From CAVTWY01 sp963738615 (lineage in GTDB: Bacteria > Pseudomonadota > Gammaproteobacteria > Burkholderiales > Burkholderiaceae_C): DNA of 64,000 nt. Made by a program: the position numbers and the translations under genes. Shown here piece by piece: positions 54,807 through 64,000 of this stretch; the stretch's first letter is position 1; each line of letters opens with the position of its first letter. The notes beneath the pieces were generated by a model. That model had not been told where the DNA came from and did no database searches. It saw only the letters and a list, made by a program, of their open reading frames with translations. The stretch spans positions 620,001 through 684,000 of the forward strand of contig CAVTXI010000004.1 of the NCBI GenBank assembly GCA_963738615.1. Reading direction: 5' to 3'.

Positions 54807-55003
54807 GTTCAGTACGCACCAAGGGCTGCGGCGAAGGCGCGCGCGGCGGCGTCCGGGCAAACGGACGCGAGCCGGCGGCGGGCGTCGGAACTAGGAGAAG
54901 GGGAAGCGGAAGGAAAACATCGCGGGCGGGATGCTAGCCGTGTTGGGCCGATGCCGGGGGCCGCGAGATACTGGCGTCACAGCAACCCAACGGGAGACAG
55001 TCG

Positions 55004-55633
55004 ATGCAAACCATACCCATTCGCCGCCGCCTTTTGCCCGCAGGCGCTGCCCTTGCGCTTCTTCTCGTCGCGGCGACAACACGGGCCGAAGTCGTGCTGT
55101 ACGAGCATGACCGCTTCACCGGCCGCACCCTCACGGCCACCGGGGCCATGGCCGACCTGCGCGGGCAGGACTTCAACGACAAAGCATCGTCCGTCGTCAT
55201 CAGATCGGGCCGCTGGCAGTTGTGCGGCGACATCAACTTCCGCGGCAACTGCAAAGACCTCGGCCCCGGCGAGTACCCCTCGCTGTCGGTCATGGGGTTC
55301 AACGACAAACTGTCATCGCTTCGCAAAATCATCGGCGACGGCCGCTCACCCATCGAGCTGTTCGAGCACATCCACTTCGAAGGCCGCAACCTGGGCATGG
55401 CCGCTGCGATGAACGACATGACGCAGATCGACTACAACGACAAGGCTTCGTCGATCGTCATCCGCTCTGGCCGATGGGAGGTGTGCACCGATATCCACTT
55501 CGGCGGTCGTTGCATCGCGCTCGACCCGGGTGAGTACCCGGACCTGACGCAGCGCGAACTGAACGACACGATCTCGTCGGTACGACCGGTGGTGGCCGCG
55601 GTGCCGGGCAAGCAGGTGAAGTTGCCGCGGTAG
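55004..55633 (+). CDS. secreted beta/gamma-crystallin family protein
   Basis: Encodes 209 residues from ATG 55004 with GGGAG upstream. A signal peptide (about 1-28, ending TTRAE) is followed by two beta/gamma-crystallin pairs, each with the Greek-key core (VVLYEHDRFTGRTLTATG, IELFEHIHFEGRNLGM) and the calcium-binding type motif NDKASSVVIRSGRW / NDKASSIVIRSGRW. The motif W-x-(L/V)C-x-D follows in both repeats. Such proteins bind calcium and are exported in many proteobacteria, with unknown roles. Monocistronic; convergent with the TIGR02270 gene. Confidence 0.88.
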   Translation: MQTIPIRRRLLPAGAALALLLVAATTRAEVVLYEHDRFTGRTLTATGAMADLRGQDFNDKASSVVIRSGRWQLCGDINFRGNCKDLGPGEYPSLSVMGFNDKLSSLRKIIGDGRSPIELFEHIHFEGRNLGMAAAMNDMTQIDYNDKASSIVIRSGRWEVCTDIHFGGRCIALDPGEYPDLTQRELNDTISSVRPVVAAVPGKQVKLPR

Positions 55634-55681
55634 CGAGGCGGTGCGGTACCCGGCAGCGGGGTTTGGCGCCGTAGTGAAGTG

Positions 55682-56968
55682 CTACCCCATCCCCACCAAC
55701 AACCGCTGCTGCCGCCGAGAAGGCGCGGCGATGTTGAAGAGCGGCGTACCCGGCGGCGCCATCAAACACAGCAGCAGCGCGGCCGCGTAGCGCTGGCGCT
55801 GGCCGGCGGTGTTCAGCACGTGAACGCAGTGCGTGCGGCTGACGGCTGCGCCCATGAAGCAGCGCTGCCCCGACGCCGGCATCGCGCCGCCCTGCTTCGC
55901 CCACCACGCCTGCACAAGCGCCACGTCAGGCCAAGGCAGGCTTTCGTCTTCGTCGAGGGCGACGTTGTCGTCGTCGGGGTCATCGTTCGGCCCGCCAGGT
56001 GTGGTGGGCTGCGGGCCTTTGATTTCGAGGTCGAGCTTCGCCAGGTCAGCCCCTGTGATGAAGCTGAAGGCCTCGCCCGCGACGCGCGCGTGCTCGAGGT
56101 CACTCATCTGCTTCACCAGCCAGGGGATGGCCTGCACGTCGCCGGCCCAGCCGCTGGCGCGGATGACGATGCGCACCGGCGCGCCTGAGGCCACCAGTTC
56201 GCGCACGGCGGTCCGCGCCGCGTCGGGGGATGCCGCCAGCAGGTAGAGCTCGAGCGCTTCGAGGTTGTGATGCCCGGCACCAAGCGCCGCAACGCGCAAA
56301 GCCGCCAGCGCTGCATGGCGATCGCCCAGCAGCACGGCTGACCATGCGCAGGCGTCGTCCTGGTGCTCGAGCAACGTCGGCACCAGATCAACACGCCCCA
56401 CCTGCGCCGCGATGCGCGCTGCACGCGCAACCTGATTCGACTCTTTCAACGCCTTCACCAGCGCCGCGCCAGGGTCGACACGATGCGCCGCGCAAGCAGC
56501 CAGCCCCAGCCACTGATGCCAAGGATCAGCCGACGCCAGGAGTGGCCCGGCCCATCCGCGAAGCGCTTGTGCGGATGTCCACCCCATCGCCGACGCCAGC
56601 GCGCGCGGCACGTCGGGCACCACCGCAGCAAGCGCCAGCAACTTGTGCAGTTGCTCGACATCGCCACGGTGCAAGGCGAGAGACGCCACGGTGAAGACCT
56701 GCCCGAACGCCGGGCGCTCGAGTTCGGCCAAAGCCATGCGATAGCCCTCGTCACCGGCGATGAACATGCCGTCGAGGTGCGCAGCCAGGCGCTCGTCGAA
56801 GCGCGCCAGACGGTGAAGTTCGACATGCGGCGCGCGCAGCAACACGCTGCGCACGTTGCGGATCGACGCCGCGTCTTCGAGGTGCTGCGCCACCACCGCG
56901 GGGATGATCGGGCGCTGGATGGCTGGCATGGTGCGTGGCGCCGGGAACGCGAGTGAGGCAGCGTGCAT
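55682..56968 (-). CDS. TIGR02270-family protein (T6SS-associated)
   Basis: Encodes 428 residues if ATG 56968 is used; ATG 56929 (MPAIQRPIIPAVVAQHLEDAASI) matches the conserved start of the family better. The family consists of alpha-helical, HEAT-like repeats (LLALAAVVPDVPRALASAMGW, GLAACAAHRVDPGAALVKALKE and so on) and is found repeatedly in or near type VI secretion loci; its function is unknown. An acidic loop (PNDDPDDDNVALDEDESLPWPD) lies near residue 330. It is divergent from the caspase-fold gene. Confidence 0.8.
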   Translation of the reverse strand: MHAASLAFPAPRTMPAIQRPIIPAVVAQHLEDAASIRNVRSVLLRAPHVELHRLARFDERLAAHLDGMFIAGDEGYRMALAELERPAFGQVFTVASLALHRGDVEQLHKLLALAAVVPDVPRALASAMGWTSAQALRGWAGPLLASADPWHQWLGLAACAAHRVDPGAALVKALKESNQVARAARIAAQVGRVDLVPTLLEHQDDACAWSAVLLGDRHAALAALRVAALGAGHHNLEALELYLLAASPDAARTAVRELVASGAPVRIVIRASGWAGDVQAIPWLVKQMSDLEHARVAGEAFSFITGADLAKLDLEIKGPQPTTPGGPNDDPDDDNVALDEDESLPWPDVALVQAWWAKQGGAMPASGQRCFMGAAVSRTHCVHVLNTAGQRQRYAAALLLCLMAPPGTPLFNIAAPSRRQQRLLVGMG

Positions 56969-56992
56969 GTTGCCGTGGGCATGGCCTGTCGG

Positions 56993-57045
56993 CTTGGCCG
57001 AAAGTCATCTGTGCAAGCCAACGCGAAGGCGTGACCAAAGTCAGT
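56993..57045 (-). promoter_or_regulatory. two copies of the recurrent element between the TIGR02270 and caspase genes
   Basis: On the reverse strand: ATGACTTTCGGCCAAG (57008-56993) and CTGACTTTGGTCACGC (57045-57030), with cores 37 bp apart. They lie 40-80 nt upstream of the TIGR02270 start and in the forward direction 36-50 nt before the caspase gene start, so the target gene is ambiguous. Confidence 0.4.
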
Positions 57046-57080
57046 TGGTGCCCGGGGCTCGAGTCGATAGCGTGCGTGGC

Positions 57081-60000
57081 GTGATCGACGTTCGAGCGCC
57101 ACCGCACATCGTCGGCAACATCGGCAAAACGCTGCGGTCGGCGCTCGCGATGCTTGGCCTGCTGGTTGTGGGCTGGCTCGCAGGCCTCGTCGCCACCACG
57201 CACGCGCGCGCTGACACACCGCCGCCGATGCTGATGCTCGAGTCGGGTGTGCACAGCGCGCCCGTGCGGCGCATCGACATCGACGAGGCGCGCCAGCTTG
57301 CCGTGACGGTGTCAGACGACCGCACGGCGCGCATATGGAACCTGCGTGACGGACAACCGCTGCACGTGTTGCGGCCCTTCGCGTTCGGCGCCGAAGGCGG
57401 CCGCTTGTACGGTGTTGCGATCCACCCGACGCGCCCTCTGGTCGCCGTGGGCGGAACCACGGGCGGCGGCGAGCATGCGCACCAGATCTACCTCTTCGAT
57501 CTGGACAGCGGCGCACTGTTGCGCAGCTTCGATGCACGCGCGGCAGATGTTCGCAAGCTGACGTGGTCGATCGACGGCGCCGTGTTGTGGGCAGGCTATG
57601 CCACAGGCAACGCAGTGCGCGCCTTCGACGCCGAGGGGCGCGAGCGTCTGAACGACGAGATGGGTGGGGCCGTGTTCGGCTTGTCCAGCGGTGCCGACGG
57701 CCGCACCGCGGCGGTGTCGCTGTCGGGACAACTTCGCTTCTACGGCAGCAACGCTTCGACCATCGAGAAGCTTCGCGCGGTTGACCTTGGCGGGCGGCGC
57801 GCTGCGGGCGTGTCTTTCAGTCCCGAGGGGAAGCGTGTCGCGATTGCCTTTGCAGACGTTGCCGATCGCCGCGCCAGCCGCTACGTCGAAGTCTTCGACG
57901 TGCAGTCGGGGCATTCGCTGCAACGATTCGCCGACGCCGACGCGCAAGGTGGCGACCTGCGCGTGGTGGCCTGGTCGCGCGACGGGCGCACCGTGTACGC
58001 CGCAGGTACGGCCTACGCAGCAGATAACCGCTTCCCGGTGATGGCCTACGACGCCGCTTCGGGCCGCGTGGTGCGCACCACAGCCGTTGCGGACAACAGC
58101 ATCACGGACCTGGTGGCCATGCGCGACGGCGGCGTGGCCTTCGCGAGCTTCGACGGGTCTTGGGGAACGATCGCCGCTGACAACACGGTCAAGCGCTATG
58201 GCGGTGCAGCCACGGCCCTGCTCGAACCTCAGGACCTCGAAGTCGATGCCGACGCCACCGCAGTTCGTTGGGGGCGGGCTTCGGGGTTCTTTGCATTCGA
58301 GGGTCGCCGCACGCAAGCACCGAGTGCAACGCGTACAACGTGGCACGCGCCGCAAACCGCGTTTGGCATGTTCGATCGCCCAACCGACTGGAACCTTGCA
58401 GGCACCCAGCCGATGGTCGGCGGCAAGCGGCTTCCACTCGCGGCCGACGAACGCTCGCGCGCGCTCGTCGTCGCCGCGGCCACGCGCACGGTGTTCATCG
58501 GAACGAACCGAGCGCTTTATGGTGTGAACGACAAGGGCGACGTTCGATGGCGCCAGGCGGTCGACACCGAGATCCGCGCGGTGAACGCCAGCCAGGACGG
58601 CCGAATGATCGTGACCGCGATGGCCGACGGCACGCTGCGGTGGTGGCGCGCGTCCGACGGCGACTTGCTGTTGACGGTGTTCGTCGACCGCAAAGGGCGT
58701 TGGTTGGTGTGGTCGCCTTCGGGCTACTTTGACGCCGGCGTGGGCGCCGACGGCATGGCCGGGTGGGCCGTGGGGTCGGGCCCGGGCAAGACGATGGATT
58801 TCTACTCGCTCAACCGCTTCCGCGATCGTTTCGCGCGGCCTGACTTGATCGACGCGGTGCTGAAAGAACTCGACTTGACGGCCGCGGTGCAGCGCCTGAG
58901 CCAGCAGGCCGTGGCGGCACGTGACGCCGCGGCGCACGAGGCTGCCGCGCGCGAGGCGTCGGCGCGAAACGCGGCGCTGCTGGCGCAGCAAGAGCAAACC
59001 CTCGCGCGCGAAGCCGAACAGCGGCGCGCACAGGAGGGCGTCGCCCTCGAACGCGCTCGACAGGAGCGGCGAGCCACCGAAGAAGTCGCGCGCCGCCAGC
59101 AGGCCGAGCAGGAAGCCGCACGCGTGCAGGCCGAGCACGAAGCGCGCCGTCAGGCCGCGATGCAGCGCGAACAGGAAGCGCGCGCCGAAGCGCAGCGCGC
59201 ATCGCAAGAGGCGCGTGCGCTCGCCGAAGCAGCGCAGGCGAAGAAAACGCTCGAAGTCGTGAAGGCGCTCGAGGTTCCGCCGGTCGTCGCCACGACATCG
59301 AACCGCGAACTTCGCGCGTCGCGCGGCGAAGCCGAGCTGGTGTTCACGATCAGGAACCCCGACGCGCGCGGCGGCGACGTGAAGGTCGAGGTGCGTCTCG
59401 ACGGCCGCCCGTTCGAACCCCTCGAGCTCACACTGCCGGCCAGCATGGATGGCTCGGCGAAGGGCAAGGTTCGGCTGCGTGCGTCGCAGCCGCGCTCGGT
59501 GATCGAGATCATCGCGCACAACCGCCACGGCCCTTCCGAACCGCTTCGCTACACGATCGAAGACATCGCGACGCAGGCCGCGTCGCAGGCCGCGTCGCAA
59601 GGCGCGTCGCAAGGCGCGGGCGGCACGACAAGCGACGCCGCGAAGGGCGACCTGGTCGTGCTGGCGATCGGCATCAGCAACTATCGCCGCAGCGAGTACC
59701 GCCTGAACCTCGCCGCGAAAGACGCACGCGACTTCGCCGCCGCGTTGCAGCAGCAGCAGGGCCGCCTGTACCGCCGTGTCATCGTCAAGGTGTTGGCCGA
59801 CCAAGACGCCACGCGCGCGGCTGTGCTGCGTGAATTCGACTGGCTGAAGGCCACGGTGGGGCCATCGGATGTGGCGATGCTGTTCATGGCCGGCCACGGG
59901 CTGAACGACTCGGGCGGCCAGTACCACTTTCTGCCGCACGACGGCGCGCATGAACGGCTGGCAAGCACTGGTGTGGGCCAGGCCACGATCGTCTCGACGC

Positions 60001-60383
60001 TGGCGCGCATCCGCGGCAAGACGCTCTTCTTCGTCGACACCTGTTATGCGGGCAACACGCTCGGCGCGTTCAGCCGAGGCGGTCGGCAATCAGAACGGTT
60101 GATGAACGACTTGGCGTCGTCCGAGAACGGCGTGGTCGTTTTTGCTTCGAGCACCGGGCAGGAAGAATCGGAAGAAAAGCTCGGCTGGGGCAACGGCGCC
60201 TTCACGCGCGCCGTGATTGACGGGCTGGCGGGCCGCGCGGACTTCACGCGCGCGGGGCGCGTCACATCGGCTGGGTTGAACCTGTACGTGTCCGAAGAAG
60301 TAAGCCGGCTGACCGAAGGCCGTCAGCGCCCGGTGTTCATCTCGCCGCGCGGCATCCCCGACTTTTCGCTCGCGCGGCTGTAG
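57081..60383 (+). CDS. WD40 propeller, coiled-coil, caspase-fold protein
   Basis: Encodes 1100 residues from GTG 57081 (GTG 57072 also possible). An N-terminal helix or signal (about 15-40, LLVVGWLAGLVATTHARAD) precedes a WD40-like propeller (about 50-575, blades such as VRRIDIDEARQLAVTVSDDRTARIWNLRDGQPLHVL). An Arg/Glu/Ala-rich coiled coil follows (about 605-730), then a small beta domain (about 735-820), ASQ repeats, and a Peptidase_C14 caspase domain (from VVLAIGISNYRR, about 860). Catalytic His 939 is in AGHGLND and Cys 988 in DTCYAG. Prokaryotic caspase homologues cleave after Arg/Lys or Asp and take part in immunity or cell death; the target here is unknown. Confidence 0.85.
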   Translation: MIDVRAPPHIVGNIGKTLRSALAMLGLLVVGWLAGLVATTHARADTPPPMLMLESGVHSAPVRRIDIDEARQLAVTVSDDRTARIWNLRDGQPLHVLRPFAFGAEGGRLYGVAIHPTRPLVAVGGTTGGGEHAHQIYLFDLDSGALLRSFDARAADVRKLTWSIDGAVLWAGYATGNAVRAFDAEGRERLNDEMGGAVFGLSSGADGRTAAVSLSGQLRFYGSNASTIEKLRAVDLGGRRAAGVSFSPEGKRVAIAFADVADRRASRYVEVFDVQSGHSLQRFADADAQGGDLRVVAWSRDGRTVYAAGTAYAADNRFPVMAYDAASGRVVRTTAVADNSITDLVAMRDGGVAFASFDGSWGTIAADNTVKRYGGAATALLEPQDLEVDADATAVRWGRASGFFAFEGRRTQAPSATRTTWHAPQTAFGMFDRPTDWNLAGTQPMVGGKRLPLAADERSRALVVAAATRTVFIGTNRALYGVNDKGDVRWRQAVDTEIRAVNASQDGRMIVTAMADGTLRWWRASDGDLLLTVFVDRKGRWLVWSPSGYFDAGVGADGMAGWAVGSGPGKTMDFYSLNRFRDRFARPDLIDAVLKELDLTAAVQRLSQQAVAARDAAAHEAAAREASARNAALLAQQEQTLAREAEQRRAQEGVALERARQERRATEEVARRQQAEQEAARVQAEHEARRQAAMQREQEARAEAQRASQEARALAEAAQAKKTLEVVKALEVPPVVATTSNRELRASRGEAELVFTIRNPDARGGDVKVEVRLDGRPFEPLELTLPASMDGSAKGKVRLRASQPRSVIEIIAHNRHGPSEPLRYTIEDIATQAASQAASQGASQGAGGTTSDAAKGDLVVLAIGISNYRRSEYRLNLAAKDARDFAAALQQQQGRLYRRVIVKVLADQDATRAAVLREFDWLKATVGPSDVAMLFMAGHGLNDSGGQYHFLPHDGAHERLASTGVGQATIVSTLARIRGKTLFFVDTCYAGNTLGAFSRGGRQSERLMNDLASSENGVVVFASSTGQEESEEKLGWGNGAFTRAVIDGLAGRADFTRAGRVTSAGLNLYVSEEVSRLTEGRQRPVFISPRGIPDFSLARL

Positions 60384-60422
60384 CCGTCAACTGCCGGAAG
60401 AAGCGCGCCGGAAGAAGCGGAC

Positions 60423-60438
60423 ATGACTTTCGTCCATT
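60423..60438 (+). promoter_or_regulatory. recurrent element upstream of the RCC1/haem lipoprotein gene
   Basis: Reads ATGACTTTCGTCCATT, 103 nt before the ATG at 60526. It shares TTCGTCCATT and the following ATGCGC..ACCG with the copy upstream of the kinase gene. The rest of the 60384-60525 gap holds the AGGGAGG ribosome site (60511-60517). Confidence 0.5.
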
Positions 60439-60525
60439 GAAGCCATGCGCGCACCGGCGACCATGCGTCGCAACACAACCGCAGCACGGGTCCGAGGCAG
60501 CACAAGACCCAGGGAGGCCAGACCC

Positions 60526-63500
60526 ATGAACGCTCACCGTCGACGCGACGCTCGTCGTCCCCTTCCCCCTGCGCCTTTCACGTCGCATTGGCTTCGGCTC
60601 GCCGCGGTGGCGTTGGCGATCGGCGTCTTGTCGTCGTGCGGCGGTGGTGGTGGTGGCGGTGACGATGCGGTCGCGTGCTCAGACCCCGTGTGCACCGGCT
60701 TCGGCGGCAACCTGAACTGGGAGATCGGTGGCGGCGGCGAAGGTCCTGGCGGTGGCGTCGGTCCAGGCGGCGACGGCGACGGTGGCGTGGGCATCGGCGG
60801 CGACTTCGGGCAGTTCCGCAATGCGTTGGTCGTGGTGCGTTATCCCGACGGCAAGGAATTCGGCCGCGCGCTGACCGATGCATCAGCCGGCATGGTGACG
60901 CTGCGTCCCGGCAGCTACCAGGGCCCGCTGCTGATCGAGCTGCATGGCTCGGCAACCGCAACGTATTACGAAGAAGGCAAGGGCACGTTCGTGCCGTTCC
61001 CCGAAGGTGAAGTCATCCGCAGCGCGATTCCGCGGATCGAACGCAACATCGGCATCACGCCGTTCAGCGAAGTCGCCTACAGCATGCTGACAGCAGGTTC
61101 GACGCCGGAACGGGCCGCTGGCCCTACACCGACCGCCGATGAAATCAAGGCCGCGAACCTGCGCGCGCGCGCGCTGTTGAACCAGCAATTCCCGAAAGCG
61201 CTCGAGGTCGACGACGTGACACGCTTGCCGTTCATCAAGTCGCCGTCGATCAGCGCGGGCAGCATCCCGATCGACGCGCGCGGGCGCTACGGTTTGGTAA
61301 ACGGCGCGTTCTCGAAGCAGGCCGCGATGTTCAACCCCGACGAAGCCGCACCCACGCTCGCGGCGGTGCGCCAGTTGTCGGCCGACATGCTCGACGGCAA
61401 GTTCGACGGCATGAACCAGGGCCAGCCCGCCGTACCCGCAGCCAAGCGCACCTACGACGTCAACACGATCACCGGCGAGTTGAGCTCGGCACTGGCCGAG
61501 CAGACCTATCGCTTCGGCACCGACGCGGCGAAGGTCGAATTGCCCAAGGTCTTGAACTTCGGCGCGTCGCGCTACGAAGGCTATCTGTTCGACGCGACGC
61601 TCGATGCCGAAGGCAAGGCCTCCACCATCGTCTCGGGTTGGGTGATCGAGCCACGTGCTCGATGACTCATTGGGTGGCCCCTCGCTGGGAGCACTCAGCG
61701 CGAAGAACATCGACGGCATCTCGCGCATCTTCGGCATGCACGGCAACTTCGGGCACGGTGGCGTGTTCCTCAAGACCGACGCCAGCGACTCACGCTCGAA
61801 GGTCTATGCACTGGGCGACAACACCAACGGTGAACTGGGGCTAAGCCGCAGTGGCAGCACGTTGGGCAAGCCCGAGCCGGTGACCCTGCCGGGAACGATG
61901 ACGCACGTGGCCGGCGGTTTCGCGCACACGGTAGTGCGGCTGGCCGATGGGTCGGTCTACACCTGGGGCGACAACGCCTACGGGCAGCTTGGCCAAGGCG
62001 ATGCGGCGACGGTCGTGAACTCGACCACGCCGCTGCGCGTGACCCTGCCGCGCGGTGCGGTTGCGGTGGCGGCGACGAACGTCGCGTCGTACGCCTTGCT
62101 GGAAGACGGCAGTGTGGTGGCGTGGGGCAGCAACCTCGGCTTCGGCCTGCTGGGCAACGGCAGCGACGCGGGCACGCAGAGCACGCCGGCGCGGGTGAAG
62201 ACAGCCAGCCGGCACCGACCTGACGGACGTGGTGCAACTGGCCGCGCGCGATAACGACGCCGTGGTGCTGCGGCGCGATGGCTCGGTGCTGACGTGGGGC
62301 AGCTTCCCCGCCGACCCCGCGGCGTATGACCCGGGCGACGTGACGCAGCCCTACCTTGGTGGCCGCACGCTTGGCCACCGCGATCAATGGTCTGCCGCAG
62401 GCGTCGGCATCCGCAAGGTGCTGACGGAACAGGGCCTCTTCGCAGCCCTTGCCGACGACGGCGCGGTGTACTCGTGGGGCGTGCACTTCGACATGACGGC
62501 GCGCGGCTCGTTCGAGCCCCAAACCGACGGCATGCTGCGCGACATCGACGCGGTACGCGTACTGAACCTGCCACCCGTTCGCGACCTGATGCCCGGCGGC
62601 TTCATCGGCTACGGCCAACGCACCACCGACCGCCTGACCGCCATGGCCATCAGCTACCGCGGCGTGCTGTGGAAGGTGCGCGGCCGCGTGGCCGAACGCT
62701 ACGACCCCGCCAACCCGACGCAGCAGCGCCGCCCCATCGGCAGCGCGCGCCCCGATTGCAAGAGCTGCCACGTCGTGCTGACCGACTGGCCCCTGGTTGC
62801 GCCAGCACCCACGTCAAGCGCCACCTGCACACCGCAGCAAAGCCGCCCTGACGTGCACGGCACCGCCACCGCATCGCTGATTCACGCCGACACGGCATGC
62901 GAGCAATGCCACAACCCGTCGCGCACGACAACCAACCCCAACTTCACCGGTGGCTGGTTGAACTGCGCGAAGCCCACTGACCTGCCGCCGCGCACGGCAT
63001 CGACCGTGCCGCCCCCGTTGAGCACGACGTGCGCTCTACCGCCGAACCACGCGCTGACGCCGACAGGCACCGTGTGCGCGTCCTGCCACAACAGCGTGAT
63101 CGCGACGCCGCTGGCGTGCGCGCAGCCCTCGGTACTGCCAACGCTGGCGACGACGGCGTCGATCGCCTCGATCAACGGCAGCACCACGAACCCGATGATC
63201 AGCACCGACACCACGCCGACGCTGGGCGGTACGTTGAGCGCTGCGCTGGCGCAGGGCGAATTCGTACGCGTGCTGCGCAACGGCACGTCCGCGGCCTTGG
63301 CTGCGGTATCGGGCACGACGTGGAGCTTCACCGACGGGCCGCTGGGCGACGGCACGTATGCCTACACCGTGCGCGTCGAGGCCGGCACGGCCTTCGGCCG
63401 CAGCAGCACGCCGTTCACCGCGGTCGTCGACACCACGGCGCCTCAGGTCAGCGCGACCATCGTCACGATCACCGACGACTTCGGCGGCATCATCGCTGCA

Positions 63501-64000
63501 GGCAGCACCACGACCGACACCACGCCGACGATCAACGTCACGCTGTCCGGGCCGCTGGCCGCGGGCGAGTCGATCCAGGTCGTGAACTCCGGCGCCACGG
63601 TTGTCGCAGGCACCGCAACGGACGTTGGAACCAGCTGGCGGTTCAACCCGTCGACGGCGCTGGTCGCGGGCTCCTACAGCTTCCAGGCCCGGGTGGTGGA
63701 CGCCGCGGGCAACCGCGGTGGGCTCAGTGCCGCGCGCACGTTGAGCGTCGACACCACCCTGCCAGCAGCCACGATTGCCACCGTGGGCGGTATCACGCCA
63801 AGCGCCAACAGCGTTGCGCTCGCCAGCACGAACGCGTTCACGATCAGCGGAACGACGGGGCGCGCGCTGCAGAACGGCGAAGTGGTTCGCATCTACCGCG
63901 ACGGCACGCCCTTGGCGACGGCGGGTTCCGTGGGCAGCACGAGCTGGTCCTACGCAAGCCCGTCATTGGGCGCAGGCACATACCGATTCGTCTCGCAGGT
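60526..64000 (+). CDS. RCC1/CXXCH/Ig-like lipoprotein (two frame breaks; 3' end outside window)
   Basis: ATG 60526 follows a strong AGGGAGG. Lipobox GVLSSC, then a Gly-rich linker and the module shared with the Ig-like lipoprotein (about 95-290: PLLIELHGSATATYYEEG, IGITPFSEVAYSML, SADMLDGKFDGMN). RCC1 repeats follow (VYALGDNTNGELG, VYTWGDNAYGQLGQG, VVAWGSN, VLTWGS, VYSWG). Then come three CXXCH motifs: CKSCH (62757), CEQCH (62898) and CASCH (63075), among other cysteines. Ig-like repeats (STDTTPTLGGTL type) run to the window end. Frame changes near 61655 and 62205 (each one extra base) lie between coherent segments. The propeller-plus-haem-plus-Ig arrangement is unusual; it may be a surface electron-transfer or haem protein. 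Confidence 0.7.

Overview
The window is very G+C-rich and almost fully coding. Genes are short-spaced, and stop/start overlaps (ATGA or GTGA) occur at many operon junctions. The gene content (a proteobacterial type VI secretion locus, DUF883/YqjE/YqjK genes, a BON/Hsp20/OsmC stress set, TagF/TagH/PpkA/PppA) fits a betaproteobacterium of the Burkholderiales, but no rRNA or housekeeping marker is present to fix the genus. I saw no tRNA, rRNA, CRISPR array, transposase or integrase.

Layout. 1-6.7 kb: the end of a T6SS core operon (tssK partial, tssL with an OmpA-like domain, tssM, tagF). 6.7-29.2 kb: a stress, envelope and efflux block. It holds a BON protein and Hsp20; a membrane cupin-like protein; a decayed L,D-transpeptidase; a PKD-repeat lipoprotein; an operon of a MgtA-type P-ATPase with yqjD, yqjE and yqjK; an operon of OsmC, HlyD, FtsX-type permease, ATPase and cytochrome c; a long reverse-strand run usp, ATPase, large permease, HlyD, macA and macB (split into ATPase and permease); and an EamA exporter. 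Several promoters here carry FNR/ANR-like dyads (TTG-N8-CAA), suggesting oxygen-responsive control.

29.2-46 kb: T6SS regulation resumes. tagH (FHA) and a PP2C phosphatase are followed on the same strand by a DUF262 gene and a hipA-like kinase gene with a palindromic operator-like site and no hipB. Divergently lie a lytic transglycosylase, a collapsed toxin-antitoxin fusion, the transmembrane Ser/Thr kinase (PpkA-like), a LysM/polysaccharide deacetylase lipoprotein and a TPR-like lipoprotein. Then come a LysM lipoprotein, an acetyltransferase, a glycine-zipper lipoprotein and a second kinase with unusual catalytic motifs.

46-64 kb: large surface or periplasmic proteins. They are a 13-repeat Ig-like lipoprotein, an SGNH hydrolase, a DUF4034 protein, a PcfJ-like protein, a beta/gamma-crystallin, a TIGR02270 protein, a WD40/coiled-coil/caspase-fold protein, and a lipoprotein joining RCC1 repeats, three CXXCH haem-type motifs and Ig-like repeats (running off the window). 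The two big lipoproteins share a homologous N-terminal module.

How it may work together: the kinase, phosphatase and FHA genes would control the T6SS post-translationally, and the lytic enzyme and LysM proteins may open or bind peptidoglycan. A recurring element, TGACYTTCGTCCATT-like, lies about 100 bp upstream of several genes of this part (ppkA-like kinase, both big lipoproteins, second kinase, and closer to tagH and the TIGR02270 gene), suggesting shared control. Several genes contain single-base frame breaks. They are either real or residual assembly errors, and are flagged individually.
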